This document shows positions 51,351-60,277 of a stretch of DNA of 64,000 nt, in pieces; positions within the stretch are counted from its first letter, which is position 1; every line of letters begins with the position of its first letter. Origin of the DNA: JADJRH01 sp046351455. GTDB lineage: Bacteria > Myxococcota_A > Polyangia > Polyangiales > Polyangiaceae. Below the pieces are notes generated by a model. It saw only the letters and a program-made list of their open reading frames with translations, had not been told where the DNA came from and ran no database searches. The stretch lies in assembly GCA_046351455.1 (NCBI GenBank), contig JAXLYM010000008.1:1-64000 (forward strand). The letters run 5' to 3'. A program made the translations under genes and the position numbers.

Positions 51351-53210
51351 TCAGCCGATCATCACGTCGCCGTCGGGGGGCGCCTGCTCGCCGTAGATGG
51401 ACTCGGCGATGCGGAAGGCGGCCCCTTCGAGGCGGGCGTACGCGTCCTTGAGCGCGGTCAGCTCACCGCCCGTGTCGAGGAGGCGCCGCAGCTCCACGCA
51501 CTCGGAGCGCACCTCGTCCAGGACGGCCGGATCCAGGAGATCGCCGTAGCCGTCGAGCGCTTGCTCGGTGGTGTAGACGAGCGTCTCGGCCTGGTTGCGG
51601 AGCTCGGCGAGGTCGCGGCGGAGCACGTCCGTCTGGCGGTATTTGTCGGCCTCGCCGACGAGGCGATCGACCTCGTCCTTCGTGAGGCCGCTCGTCGGCG
51701 TGACCTTCACGCGCTGGGATCGGCCCGTCCCGAGGTCCTTCGCCTCCACGTGCACGATGCCGTTCTCGTCGATGCCGAACGCGACCTGGATCTTCGGCAC
51801 GCCGCGCGGCGCGGGCGGGATGCCCGTCAGCTCGAACCGCGCGAGGCTCTTGTTGTCGGCGGCCATCTCGCGCTCGCCCTGGAGCACGTGGATCGGCACG
51901 AAGCTCTGGTTGTCGACGCTGGTCGTGAAGATCTCCCCTTTTTCGGTGGGGATCGTCGTGTTGCGGCTGATGAGCTTCGTCATCACGCCGCCGCCCGTCT
52001 CGACGCCGAGCGACAGGGGCGTGACGTCGAGCAGGAGCACCTCGTCGACCTGGCCGGTGAGCGCCGCCGCCTGGAGCGCCGCGCCGACCGCGACCACCTC
52101 GTCCGGGTTGACGCCTTTGTTCGGCTCGCGGCCGAAGAACGTGCGCACCGCCGTCTGCACCGCGGGCATGCGCGTCATGCCGCCCACGAGCACGACCGTC
52201 TTCACGTCCGTGATCTTGAGCCGCGCGTCCTCCAGCGTGCGGCGGCACGAGTCGACCGTGCGCTCGATCAGGTCCTGCGTGAGCAGCTCCAGCTCGCTGC
52301 GGCGGATGTTGCGCGCGAGGTGCAGCGGGCCGCCCGTCTTCGCGACGGCGATGAACGGCAGGTTGATCTCCGTCTCCAGCGAGGACGACAGCTCGTGCTT
52401 CGCCTTCTCCGCGGCCTCTTTCAGGCGCTGCAGCGCCATGCGGTCCTTGCGGAGGTCGATGCCGTGCTCCATCCCGAATTCGTCGGCGAGGGTGTCGACG
52501 AGGCGCTGATCGAAGTCCTCCCCGCCGAGGTGGGTGTCGCCGCCGGTCGCCTTCACGTTGAAGACGCCCGCGCTGATCTCCAGGATCGAGATGTCGAACG
52601 TGCCGCCGCCGAGGTCGTAGACGGCGATCGTCTCCGCCTCCGAGCGATCCAGGCCGTACGCGAGGGCGGCGGCCGTCGGCTCGTTGATGATGCGCTTCAC
52701 GTCGAGGCCGGCGATGCGGCCCGCGTCCTTCGTCGCTTGACGTTGCGCGTCGTCGAAGTAGGCCGGGACCGTGATCACCGCTTCGGTGACGGGCTCGCCG
52801 AGGTGCTTCTCGGCGATCTCCTTCATCTGGCCGAGGATGATCGCGCTGATCTCCGGCGGGGAGCGCATCTCGCCGCGGATGTTGACCCACGCGTCGCCGT
52901 TCTGAGCCTCCACGATCTCGTACGAGGCGAGCTCGATCTGCTTGTGCACCTCGGGCGCGGTGAACTTGCGGCCCATCAGGCGCTTGATGGCGTAGACGGT
53001 GTGTTGCGGGTTGGTGACGGCCTGGCGCCGGGCGACCTGGCCCACGAGGCGCTCCCCGCTCGGCGGGAACCCGACGACGCTCGGCGTGGTGCGCGCGCCT
53101 TCCGCGTTCGGGATCACCTTCACATCGTTCGCGGAGGAGACACCAGGGCGTTCGACCACGGCGACGCACGAGTTGGTCGTGCCCAGGTCGATGCCGATCA
53201 CCTTGCCCAT
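51351..53210 (-). CDS. dnaK: Hsp70 chaperone DnaK
   Basis: 619 residues from ATG 53210 (an upstream GTG would add six residues). Hsp70 signatures: GKVIGIDLGTTNSCVAVVE, IAVYDLGGGTFDISILEIS, VVLVGGMTRMPAVQTAVRTF and the substrate-binding strand block LLLDVTPLSLGVETGGGVMT. The lid is short and ends PPDGDVMIG rather than the usual Gly-rich EEVD-like tail, so this may be a second, specialised DnaK. grpE precedes it by 57 bases on the same strand; dnaJ is not nearby. It folds proteins with ATP, GrpE acting as exchange factor. Confidence 0.93.
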   Translation of the reverse strand: MGKVIGIDLGTTNSCVAVVERPGVSSANDVKVIPNAEGARTTPSVVGFPPSGERLVGQVARRQAVTNPQHTVYAIKRLMGRKFTAPEVHKQIELASYEIVEAQNGDAWVNIRGEMRSPPEISAIILGQMKEIAEKHLGEPVTEAVITVPAYFDDAQRQATKDAGRIAGLDVKRIINEPTAAALAYGLDRSEAETIAVYDLGGGTFDISILEISAGVFNVKATGGDTHLGGEDFDQRLVDTLADEFGMEHGIDLRKDRMALQRLKEAAEKAKHELSSSLETEINLPFIAVAKTGGPLHLARNIRRSELELLTQDLIERTVDSCRRTLEDARLKITDVKTVVLVGGMTRMPAVQTAVRTFFGREPNKGVNPDEVVAVGAALQAAALTGQVDEVLLLDVTPLSLGVETGGGVMTKLISRNTTIPTEKGEIFTTSVDNQSFVPIHVLQGEREMAADNKSLARFELTGIPPAPRGVPKIQVAFGIDENGIVHVEAKDLGTGRSQRVKVTPTSGLTKDEVDRLVGEADKYRQTDVLRRDLAELRNQAETLVYTTEQALDGYGDLLDPAVLDEVRSECVELRRLLDTGGELTALKDAYARLEGAAFRIAESIYGEQAPPDGDVMIG

Positions 53211-53267
53211 CGCGCGGGGAGGATACACCAGGCCTTCCGGGATCCTGGCGTTTAATCAGCCTTGGAT

Positions 53268-53849
53268 TCAGCTCGGGAGAGGTTCGCCCTTGGCGGGCCC
53301 CTTCGAGACCACGACCATCGCGGCGCGGAGCAAGCCGTCCCCGTACGTGTATCCCGCCTGAACTTCGTGCAGGACGACGCCCGCGGGCTGCTCGGGGGAC
53401 TCGATGTGCTGGATCGCCTCGTGGAAGGCCGGATCGAAGGGGGTGCCCACCGTCGCGATGCGCTTGATGCCCATGCGCTCCAGCGTGCTCTCGAACTGCT
53501 TGATGACCATGCCGACGCCCTCGGCCACCGTCTTGGCGTCGGCCGCCTGCTCGGCGTGCTGGACCGCGCGGGCGAGGTTGTCGAACACGGGGAGGAGGTC
53601 CTTCACGACCTCTTGCTTGCCGCGTTTCTGAGCGTCGTCCTGCTCACGGCGGGCGCGCTTGCGGAAGTTGTCGAAGTCGGCGGCGGTGCGGAGGAGCTGG
53701 TCGCGCAGGCGGGCGGTCTCCGCAGCGGCTGCGTCGCCTTTGCCCTCGTCGGCCTTGGTGTCCAGAGTCTCGCCCTTCGGCTCCACGATCTCGTTCGCCG
53801 GCTTCGGCGCGTCGGGGTTGCCGTTCGTCTTGGTGGTGTCCTCGCTCAT
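53268..53849 (-). CDS. grpE: Nucleotide exchange factor GrpE
   Basis: 193 residues, normal size. The first 45 are disordered and charged. A coiled coil follows (RLRDQLLRTAADFDNFRKRA, REQDDAQKRGKQEVVKDLLP) and then the beta domain with GVGMVIKQFESTLERMGIKR, VGTPFDPAFHEAIQHIESPE and VLHEVQAGYTYGDGLLRAAM. These are the GrpE family blocks. It drives ADP release from DnaK. The upstream space (to the divergent HTH gene) is only 57 bases and has no CIRCE-type inverted repeat. Confidence 0.95.
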   Translation of the reverse strand: MSEDTTKTNGNPDAPKPANEIVEPKGETLDTKADEGKGDAAAAETARLRDQLLRTAADFDNFRKRARREQDDAQKRGKQEVVKDLLPVFDNLARAVQHAEQAADAKTVAEGVGMVIKQFESTLERMGIKRIATVGTPFDPAFHEAIQHIESPEQPAGVVLHEVQAGYTYGDGLLRAAMVVVSKGPAKGEPLPS

Positions 53850-53906
53850 AAAGCGGCGGCACTATAACCCGGCTCGATCGACTGGCAATGGCGCTACTCT
53901 CCTCGC

Positions 53907-54137
53907 ATGGGCGACGAAGAGCTGACGACGATCTCGTCAAGAGAAGTGGGCGCGAGGATGCGGCGGGTCCGCGAGGAGCGGGGTCTCACGACCGCGGCGC
54001 TCGCGGCGAAGATCGAGGTCACCGAGGATCAAGTCCTGGCTTGGGAGGGCGGCGTGGGCGTCGCGCCGTACGAGACGATGCTGAAGATCGCGAGCGCCCT
54101 CGGCACGACGCCGAACGCGCTCATCTTCGGCGCCTAG
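53907..54137 (+). CDS. Small helix-turn-helix (XRE/Cro-like) protein
   Basis: 76 residues. The body is an HTH_3 domain: VGARMRRVREERGLTTAALA, AKIEVTEDQVLAWEGGVGVA and MLKIASALGTTPNALIFGA. Its small size leaves almost nothing besides the DNA-binding fold. It is divergent from grpE with 57 bases between the starts, so it may regulate grpE-dnaK or itself. It converges with the DUF1552 gene, with only two bases between the stops. Confidence 0.85.
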   Translation: MGDEELTTISSREVGARMRRVREERGLTTAALAAKIEVTEDQVLAWEGGVGVAPYETMLKIASALGTTPNALIFGA

Positions 54138-54139
54138 AT

Positions 54140-55621
54140 TTACGCGGTGATCCCGGCGAGCGGGCCCTTCACGAACTCCTCCTCACCGAAGGTCGTGATC
54201 GGGTGCCCCATCGCGTTCGCGAGCGCGATCAAGAGGTCGACGTGCGAGCGATCGCCGTCGAAATTGAGGTACTGGCCGGTCTTGAAGTAGCCGCCCGCCG
54301 AGCCGGCGATGAAGAACGGCATGTCCATGTGGCTGTGCGTGTTGCCGCGCGCGATCTCGCTCATGAAGAGGATCGCCGTGTTGTCGAGCATCGTGCCGTC
54401 GCCCTCGGGGATCTTGTCGAGGAGTCCGAGGAGGTACGCGAACTGCTCCCCGTACCAGTGACGGATCACGTTGAGCTTGCCCCACGCCGTCGAGTCCGTG
54501 TCCGGCTGGTGGCCGAGCGAGTGCTCGTCGTCGGTGATCGGCTTCGCGCCCGCGCCGTCGTCGTACATGAGCCACGGGTACGGGCGGTTGTTCGTCGCGG
54601 CCGAGAACTGCAGCGTCACCACGCGCGTGATGTCGCAGGCGAGCGCCATCGCCGTCATGTCCATGAAGTGCTGCGCGACGATGGGGAAGTTGTTCGGATC
54701 CTTCGGATCCACCGCGACGCCGAGATCGGGCAATTGGCACGATCCGCCGAGCTGCGTGCCCGGTTTGTCGAGGCGCTTCTCCAGCTCGCGCACCGCGTCG
54801 AGGTGTTGCTCCAGCTTCTTCTGGTCGTCGGCGCCGAGCTTGGGCGCGAGGCCCGCGTACTGCTTGTCGACGAGATCGAGCACGCTCTTGCGGCGGTTCT
54901 TGAGCTTCGCCGCGCCGGTCGGATCCGCGCCGAGGTTCGCGAAGACGTCGTCGAACATCGTCCAGGGGCTGGTCTCGTTGGCGTTCGGCTGATCGGCGCC
55001 CTTGTAGCTGATGACGGTGCGCACCTCGGTGCCGCCGTAGTTCGTCGACTGCACGCCCATGTGCAGCGCGCGCTGCGGGTTGTTCACGCTGATGACGCCC
55101 GCGACCTCTTCGTCGAGGCTGATGCCGCTGGCCCAGCCCGCGAGCGATCCGTCGCCGCCGACCATGTTGCCCATGTTGAGGCGACGCCCCGTGAGCAGCG
55201 CCATCCCTTGCTGGTGCGGCTCCCCCGGCGCGTTGTTCTGCGACAGAAGATCGAGCCCGCTCAGGAAGAGGAGCTTGTCCTTGTAGGGCATCAGCGCTTC
55301 GTACTGCGTGCCCGTGAGATCCAGGCTCTTCGGGAAGGCGAAGTTGCCGTTCGGGGTGTAGACGCACACGAGGCGCTTCGGGAAGCCGTTGTCCGCCAGC
55401 GACGCGCGCCCGAGCCGCTCGCCTTCGCGCGACGACGTCTCCGAGCAGCCGAGGCTGTGCAGGAGCGGCATCGCGATCGCGGCGCCGCCGACGCCTCGGA
55501 GGAAGTTGCGGCGGAGGAGCATCGGCCCCTTCACGCCGGTGCGCGACGGGACGGGATCCATCCCGCTCACGGAGAAGACGCGGCCGATCGCTTGGCGGGC
55601 CGAAAGGATGCGGTTCTTCAC
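54140..55621 (-). CDS. DUF1552 family Tat-exported protein
   Basis: 493 residues from the GTG at 55621, which overlaps the upstream stop (GTGA) and has GGAGG about 6-8 bases upstream. A twin-arginine signal (LLRRNFLRGVGGAAIAMPLL, near 36-54) ends in a lipobox-like SLGC. The body matches DUF1552: RLVCVYTPNGNFAF, FLSGLDLLSQNN, LAGWASGISLDEEVAGVI, VLDLVDKQYAGL, HFMDMTAMALACDITRVVTL, and MSEIARGNTHSHMDMPFFIA. DUF1552 proteins are distant relatives of sulphatase-type hydrolases and occur next to DUF1592 haem proteins, as here. Function unknown; periplasm or outer membrane. Confidence 0.9.
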   Translation of the reverse strand: MKNRILSARQAIGRVFSVSGMDPVPSRTGVKGPMLLRRNFLRGVGGAAIAMPLLHSLGCSETSSREGERLGRASLADNGFPKRLVCVYTPNGNFAFPKSLDLTGTQYEALMPYKDKLLFLSGLDLLSQNNAPGEPHQQGMALLTGRRLNMGNMVGGDGSLAGWASGISLDEEVAGVISVNNPQRALHMGVQSTNYGGTEVRTVISYKGADQPNANETSPWTMFDDVFANLGADPTGAAKLKNRRKSVLDLVDKQYAGLAPKLGADDQKKLEQHLDAVRELEKRLDKPGTQLGGSCQLPDLGVAVDPKDPNNFPIVAQHFMDMTAMALACDITRVVTLQFSAATNNRPYPWLMYDDGAGAKPITDDEHSLGHQPDTDSTAWGKLNVIRHWYGEQFAYLLGLLDKIPEGDGTMLDNTAILFMSEIARGNTHSHMDMPFFIAGSAGGYFKTGQYLNFDGDRSHVDLLIALANAMGHPITTFGEEEFVKGPLAGITA

Positions 55622-57300
55622 GGCGTACCTCCAGAGCGGCGGTAAAGGAAGGCGTCGGTCTGCGTGAGGGCGACGAGGAGCTCTTTGACGTCGCCCCCCT
55701 TGTCCCAGAAGGCGCTGTCGAGCGTCTCCAGCGTGCAAGCGTCGGCCTTCGTCTCCCCGCGGCCGAGCCCGAAGCGGAACCACTCCTTGACGTAACACTC
55801 CTGCACGTCGCGGCTGTCGGCCATCTTGTTCACGAGGTCGACGCCGTCCTTGAAATCGGAGATGTCGCTGTCGGTGACGGAGCCCGTCGCGTCGATCGCC
55901 TGCCCGGCCTCCTTGAGGCGGAAGCGCCCGACGGAGTCGTAGTTCTCGAAGCCGAACCCGATCGGGTCCATGTACTTGTGGCAGCCCGCGCAGGTGCCCT
56001 CCGCGTGCTGCTGGAAGCGATCTTTCGCGGTGGTTCCGCCGCCCGGCTCGGGGGGCTTCGGCGTGATGTTGTTGGGCGGCGGCGGCATGATGTAGCAAAG
56101 GAACTGCTCGCGAACGAGCTTGCCGCGGTGCACCGGCGACGTCTGGTTCGTGTGCGCGTTGATCGTCATGAGCGCGCCCAGCGTGAGCAGACCGCCGCGC
56201 TCCGCCGGGTCGAAGTCGATCTTGATCGGCTGCCCCGGCTGCGCGCCTTCGGGCACGTCGTAGCCGTAGAAGGTCGCGAGCTCCGGCGCCATGTACGAGT
56301 ACGGCGCGCTCATCATCGCGGTGAAGCCGCCGCCCTCGTCGAACACCGTGTGATCGATGAAGGTGCTGATCTCCTCGCGCATCATCGCGCCGATCGCGGG
56401 CGAGTAATCCGGGAAGAGGGACGCGTCCTTCGTGATGTTGCCGATGCGATCGAAGTCGAGCCACTGCGTGTGGAACTCCGTCACGGCCGCGTGCGCCTTC
56501 GGATCGTTCACGAGCCTGCGCGCCTGCGCCTCCACCTGCTCCTTCGTGTTGAGCTCGCCCGCGTCGGCCGCGGCGAAGAGCTCCGTGTCCGGCATCGTGC
56601 CCCAGAAGAAGTACGAGAGGCGCGACGCCATCTCGTGATCGGTGAGCTTCACGTACGTCGCGTCGCCCTCGGGCGCCTGGCCCATCTCGACGCGGTAGAG
56701 GAACGCGGGCGACTGCAGCGCGGCCTGGATCACGAGCTCGACGCCGAGCCGGAACGGATCCGGCGCGTCCGCCTCCGCGGCGCCGACCTGGTAGAGCGCG
56801 AAGAAGGCGTCCTTCTCTTCCGTGGTGAGCGGGCGGCGATAAGCGCGGCGGCCGAACGCGTCGATGAACTGCTTCGCGCACACCTCGGCGCCGGCGGAGG
56901 CCGGATCGCAGCCGACGAGGCCCGCCATCTTCTCGGGCGCGGTGACGTTCTCGCTGATGGCCTCGGCCGCGAGCATGTACTTGTTCGCGAGCTGATCCGA
57001 GACGACGAGGTTCGCCGCGTTGTTGTTGAAGCCGAGCGCCTCTTCCTCCGCGCCGAACTGATCGGCCTGGTCGGAGGTGTCGCCGAGCAGGTCGCGGATC
57101 GTGTTGTTGTACTCGAAGCGCGTCATGCGGCGGATCGGCGACGGGCCGGGCTCCACCTGACCGGGCACGCACGCGGCCTGCGGCGTCGGATCGTCGCCGG
57201 ACGAGCCTGTGTCCACCGGGTCGCCGATGTTGCCGAAGCAAGCGGACGTCGCGGCGACGGCGAGCGCCACGACCGAAGCAAAGGTGAAACGACGAGGCAT
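55618..57300 (-). CDS. DUF1592/DUF1588/DUF1585 multi-domain protein with haem c motif
   Basis: 560 residues from ATG 57300, with GGAGG seven to eight bases upstream. A lipoprotein-like signal ends at ATSACFGN. Blocks in order: DUF1587-type MTRFEYNNTIRDLLGD, DUF1595 CAKQFIDAFGRRAYRRPLTT, DUF1592 MASRLSYFFWGTMPDTELFA, DUF1588 RGGLLTLGALMTINAHTNQT with SPVHRGKLVREQFLC and CAGCHKYMDPIGFGFENYD (haem c CXXCH near 438), and DUF1585 ELLVALTQTDAFLYRRSG. This is the standard architecture of a protein family common in planctomycetes, verrucomicrobia and myxobacteria. It pairs with the DUF1552 gene, overlapping it by four bases. Inferred exported haem protein; role unknown. Confidence 0.92.
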   Translation of the reverse strand: MPRRFTFASVVALAVAATSACFGNIGDPVDTGSSGDDPTPQAACVPGQVEPGPSPIRRMTRFEYNNTIRDLLGDTSDQADQFGAEEEALGFNNNAANLVVSDQLANKYMLAAEAISENVTAPEKMAGLVGCDPASAGAEVCAKQFIDAFGRRAYRRPLTTEEKDAFFALYQVGAAEADAPDPFRLGVELVIQAALQSPAFLYRVEMGQAPEGDATYVKLTDHEMASRLSYFFWGTMPDTELFAAADAGELNTKEQVEAQARRLVNDPKAHAAVTEFHTQWLDFDRIGNITKDASLFPDYSPAIGAMMREEISTFIDHTVFDEGGGFTAMMSAPYSYMAPELATFYGYDVPEGAQPGQPIKIDFDPAERGGLLTLGALMTINAHTNQTSPVHRGKLVREQFLCYIMPPPPNNITPKPPEPGGGTTAKDRFQQHAEGTCAGCHKYMDPIGFGFENYDSVGRFRLKEAGQAIDATGSVTDSDISDFKDGVDLVNKMADSRDVQECYVKEWFRFGLGRGETKADACTLETLDSAFWDKGGDVKELLVALTQTDAFLYRRSGGTP

Positions 57301-57384
57301 GAAGGACCTCCGCGGCCGATGGTAGCCTCGGAGGGTGCCGTTGGGTAATGGAAGGAGTCGGAAAATGAAGCCGAAAACGGCGGG

Positions 57385-57418
57385 AGAGCAGGGCGAGAAT
57401 TTTCGCCCCAAACGCTCT
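57385..57418 (-). terminator. Possible terminator after the OmpA-like gene
   Basis: Nested inverted repeats: GGGCGA (57391-57396) pairs with TCGCCC (57403-57408) around an AT-rich loop, and AGAGC (57385-57389) with GCTCT (57414-57418). An outer imperfect repeat GAAGCCGAAAA/TTTTGGCTTC surrounds both. On the minus strand it follows the OmpA-like gene by about 40 bases. No long T-run. Confidence 0.4.
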
Positions 57419-57457
57419 TGATTTTGGCTTCCGTGGGCGAGCGCCCGGAGGCCGCTC

Positions 57458-58270
57458 TCAGTTCGCGAGAGACTTGAGATCGAGCATCTCTTCCACCGAC
57501 GGGACGACGATCAGGTCGCAGCGCCGGTTCTTCTGGCGCCCCTCGTCCGTGTCGTTGGAGGAGACGGGATCCGTGTCGGCGAAGCCGGCGGCGCTCCACT
57601 TCTCGCGGGGCATGCCGCCCTTGTCGACGAGGTAGAGCAGCACGCCGCGCGCGCGCATCAGCGAGAGGCCCCAGTTGTCCTTGAAGGAGCCCGCGCCGCG
57701 GAACGGCTTGTCGTCGGTGTGGCCCGCGACCTGGTAGCTGCGCTGCTTCAGCGACGGGTCGTTGTTGATGATGCCGGCCACCTGGTCGAGGATCGCCTGG
57801 CCGTCCTTCTTCAGCGTGTCCTGGCCCGAGTCGAAGAGCACGTCGCCGGGGAGCGAGATCACCATGCGGTTGTTGCGGATGTTCACCGCCAGGCCGAGCT
57901 TGGTGAGCTGATCGAGCTTCTTCCGCAGCGCGTCGAAGCGAGCCTTGATCGCCTCCAGCAGGGCCGCGCGCTCCTTGTACTGCTTGAGGGCCTTCTCCTG
58001 CTCCTCGAGCGAGGCGGAGAGCTGCGACACCTTGCCGCTGGTCTCTTCGAGGCTGAGGCCCATCGCCTTGAGCTTCGACTCGAGGTCCGCGACGCGGGAT
58101 TTCTCCGCTTCGAGCTCTTGCGAGGTCTTCTTCAGCTTCGCGACGTTCTCGTCGTTCTGCTTCGAGAGCTGATCGTACTTGGCGAGCTGGGCCTGCCACT
58201 CTTCTTCGGAGTGACCGCACCCGGCGAGGGTGGTGAGGAGCGACAAGATCGCGATCGTGCGGAGGCGCAT
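57458..58270 (-). CDS. OmpA/MotB-domain lipoprotein with coiled coil
   Basis: 270 residues from ATG 58270. A lipoprotein signal ends at TLAGCGHS. Residues about 25-125 form a coiled coil (KYDQLSKQNDENVAKLKKTS, LKKTSQELEAEKSRVADLES). The C-terminal half is OmpA-like and peptidoglycan binding: VISLPGDVLFDSGQDTLKKD, YQVAGHTDDKPFRG, LMRARGVLLYLVDKGGMPRE, and the Arg-containing end QKNRRCDLIVVP. This family links the outer membrane to the cell wall. It is a single gene, 117 bp from the divergent isocitrate dehydrogenase gene. Confidence 0.9.
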   Translation of the reverse strand: MRLRTIAILSLLTTLAGCGHSEEEWQAQLAKYDQLSKQNDENVAKLKKTSQELEAEKSRVADLESKLKAMGLSLEETSGKVSQLSASLEEQEKALKQYKERAALLEAIKARFDALRKKLDQLTKLGLAVNIRNNRMVISLPGDVLFDSGQDTLKKDGQAILDQVAGIINNDPSLKQRSYQVAGHTDDKPFRGAGSFKDNWGLSLMRARGVLLYLVDKGGMPREKWSAAGFADTDPVSSNDTDEGRQKNRRCDLIVVPSVEEMLDLKSLAN

Positions 58271-58387
58271 GGCGAGCACACTACTTCAGCCGGCCCCCGG
58301 AATTGAAGGGGCAGCAAGGATCCTCGTCGATGCCCCTTTCTGCCGCGCGCCTCCCCGACACGAGGAAGACACGGTATAGGGACCCCC

Positions 58388-59389
58388 ATGTACAGGATTA
58401 CGCTGATCCCGGGTGACGGCATCGGCCCCGAGGTGGTCGCCGCGACGCAGAAGATCCTTCAAACGACGGGCGTCGCGATCGACTGGGAGGTGCACCACGC
58501 CGGCCTCGAGGTGGCGAAGCTCACGGGCACGCCGCTGCCGCCCTCCGTCGTCGAGTCGGTCCGCCGCAACAAGATCGCGCTCAAGGGGCCGGTCACGACG
58601 CCGGTCGGCCAGGGGTTCCGCTCGGTCAACGTGACGCTGCGGCAGACCCTGGATCTCTACGCGAACGTGCGGCCGATCCGCAGCTTGCCGGGCGTCGAGA
58701 AGCGCTTCGACGTCGACATGGTGATCGTGCGCGAGAACACGGAGGGCCTCTACGCCGGCCTGGAGCTCATGATCCTGCCGGGCGTCGCGCAGAGCATCAA
58801 GCTCACGACGGAGCGCTCGTCCACGCGCATCGCGCGGTTCGCGTTCGAGTACGCGAAGAAGAACGAGCGCAGGCGGGTCACGTTCGTGCACAAGGCCAAC
58901 ATCATGAAGATCTCCGACGGCCTCGCGCTCGACTGCACGCGCCGCGTGGCGAAGGAGTTCCAGGGTATCGAGCTGGCCGAGATGATCGTCGACGCGGCCG
59001 CGATGAACATGGTGAAGGACGCGAACCGGCTCGGCGTGCTCGTGACGGAGAACCTGTACGGCGACATCCTCTCGGACCTCGGCGCGGGCCTCGTGGGCGG
59101 CCTCGGCATCGTGCCCGGCGCCAACATCGGCGACGAGGCGGCGGTCTTCGAGGCGGTGCACGGCTCGGCGCCGGACATCGCCGGCAAGGGCTGGGCGAAC
59201 CCGACGGCGGTCCTCCAGAGCTCCGTGATGATGCTCCGCTACCTCGGCGAGATGGGGGCGGCGCAGCGCATCGAGACGGCGCTCACCGAGGTGTACGCGC
59301 GCGGCGAGGTGCGCACCCGCGACCTCGGCGGCGCCGCGAGCACGGACGACTTCACGAACGCGGTCTGCGCGCTCCTCGCGAAGTCGTAG
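58388..59389 (+). CDS. NAD-type isocitrate dehydrogenase (IDH3-like)
   Basis: 333 residues. The isocitrate/isopropylmalate dehydrogenase pattern is clear: TLIPGDGIGPEVVAATQ, DLYANVRPIRSLPGVEKRFD, IVRENTEGLYAGLE, FVHKANIMKISDGL and NLYGDILSDLGAGLVGGLGI, with the NAD site HGSAPDIAGKGWANP. The short length and the VRENTEGLY block place it with NAD-dependent, mitochondrial IDH3-like enzymes rather than with LeuB or the larger E. coli Icd. Predicted reaction: oxidative decarboxylation of isocitrate to 2-oxoglutarate in the TCA cycle. Tartrate or homoisocitrate dehydrogenase activity in this family cannot be excluded. The next gene starts four bases downstream. Confidence 0.88.
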   Translation: MYRITLIPGDGIGPEVVAATQKILQTTGVAIDWEVHHAGLEVAKLTGTPLPPSVVESVRRNKIALKGPVTTPVGQGFRSVNVTLRQTLDLYANVRPIRSLPGVEKRFDVDMVIVRENTEGLYAGLELMILPGVAQSIKLTTERSSTRIARFAFEYAKKNERRRVTFVHKANIMKISDGLALDCTRRVAKEFQGIELAEMIVDAAAMNMVKDANRLGVLVTENLYGDILSDLGAGLVGGLGIVPGANIGDEAAVFEAVHGSAPDIAGKGWANPTAVLQSSVMMLRYLGEMGAAQRIETALTEVYARGEVRTRDLGGAASTDDFTNAVCALLAKS

Positions 59390-59393
59390 CCGT

Positions 59394-60209
59394 GTGAGCG
59401 CCTACGACCAGCGCGGCTCGGGCGAGCTCCTGGAAGGGGGCGCCGCCTTGTTCGGCGTGACCCGCCAAAGGAGCTGCCTCTTCGTGGCGCTGGTGTTGGG
59501 GGCGGCCTCCGTGTTCTCGCTGATCAGCTTCGCGGAGGGCAGCTTGGTCGGCTTCGCGGTCGGCGCCGCGCTCCTCCTCGTGTGCGCCGGCAGCGCGCTC
59601 CGGATCTTGCGGACGCGCGCGGCCCTCTGGCGGACGGCGACGCTGCCCCTCTCGGATCCCGCGCAGAGACCGAAGCAACGATCGCCCCAGAGCATCGAGA
59701 TGCCGACGGATCTCTCCCTCTTCGCGCTCGCGTGGGCCGTCGACCAGGTGCGCCGCGGCGCGCTGGTGGAGACGGAGTACGCGCTCGCCAGCGTGGAGCG
59801 GGGCCGCCTCCTCCCTGCGGAGGAGCGCCTCCTCGACGCGACGCGCGCGCTCGTGGCGCTCGGCAAAGGCGACGGGCGCGCGGCGGTGGATCTCGCGAAG
59901 GAGTGCCTCCCCTCGGGCAGCGAGGCGATGGACGCGGCGCTCGGTCGAGCGATCGTCGCGAGCGCGTGGGCGGATCCGGAGCGGCTCGCGTCGATCGATC
60001 ACGCGTGGGGATCGCAGGGCGTGACCGCGGACGGGCGCGAGCCGATGCCCCGCCTCCGCGCGATCGTGCGCCTCCGCTTCGACACGAGCGCGATCGAGAA
60101 GCTAACGCCGGACGAGGCCACGGCCCTCGCGGACGAGGCGCGCGCGATCGGCGACGAAGGGCTCGCGGCGGATCTCGTCTCGCATGTCCGGCAGCAGCCG
60201 TATCGATAG
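59394..60209 (+). CDS. Membrane protein of unknown function with helical C-terminal domain
   Basis: 271 residues from a GTG start, four bases after the dehydrogenase gene, so probably co-transcribed and translationally coupled. Two membrane helices near the N-terminus (CLFVALVLGAASVFSLISFA and LVGFAVGAALLLVCAGSALR) are followed by a cytoplasmic or periplasmic helical domain (LFALAWAVDQVRRGALVETE, YALASVERGRLLPAEERLLD, ATALADEARAIGDEGLAADL) resembling TPR spacing. No cofactor or catalytic motif. No known family recognised. Confidence 0.75.
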   Translation: MSAYDQRGSGELLEGGAALFGVTRQRSCLFVALVLGAASVFSLISFAEGSLVGFAVGAALLLVCAGSALRILRTRAALWRTATLPLSDPAQRPKQRSPQSIEMPTDLSLFALAWAVDQVRRGALVETEYALASVERGRLLPAEERLLDATRALVALGKGDGRAAVDLAKECLPSGSEAMDAALGRAIVASAWADPERLASIDHAWGSQGVTADGREPMPRLRAIVRLRFDTSAIEKLTPDEATALADEARAIGDEGLAADLVSHVRQQPYR

Positions 60210-60277
60210 AGCTGCACTCTCCCGCTCCAAGCGGAACGCGTTCCGCCCGCCGCGCGCGGCCGTTATCCTGAGAGGCT

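Noticed and set aside
49098..53255. A plus-strand open frame of about 1385 codons
   Set aside because: It runs across the antisense of both a kinase gene and dnaK, including their intergenic gap; no recognisable domain.
53850..53906. A CIRCE element for HrcA control upstream of grpE
   Set aside because: The 57 bases contain no inverted repeat of the TTAGCACTC-N9-GAGTGCTAA type.
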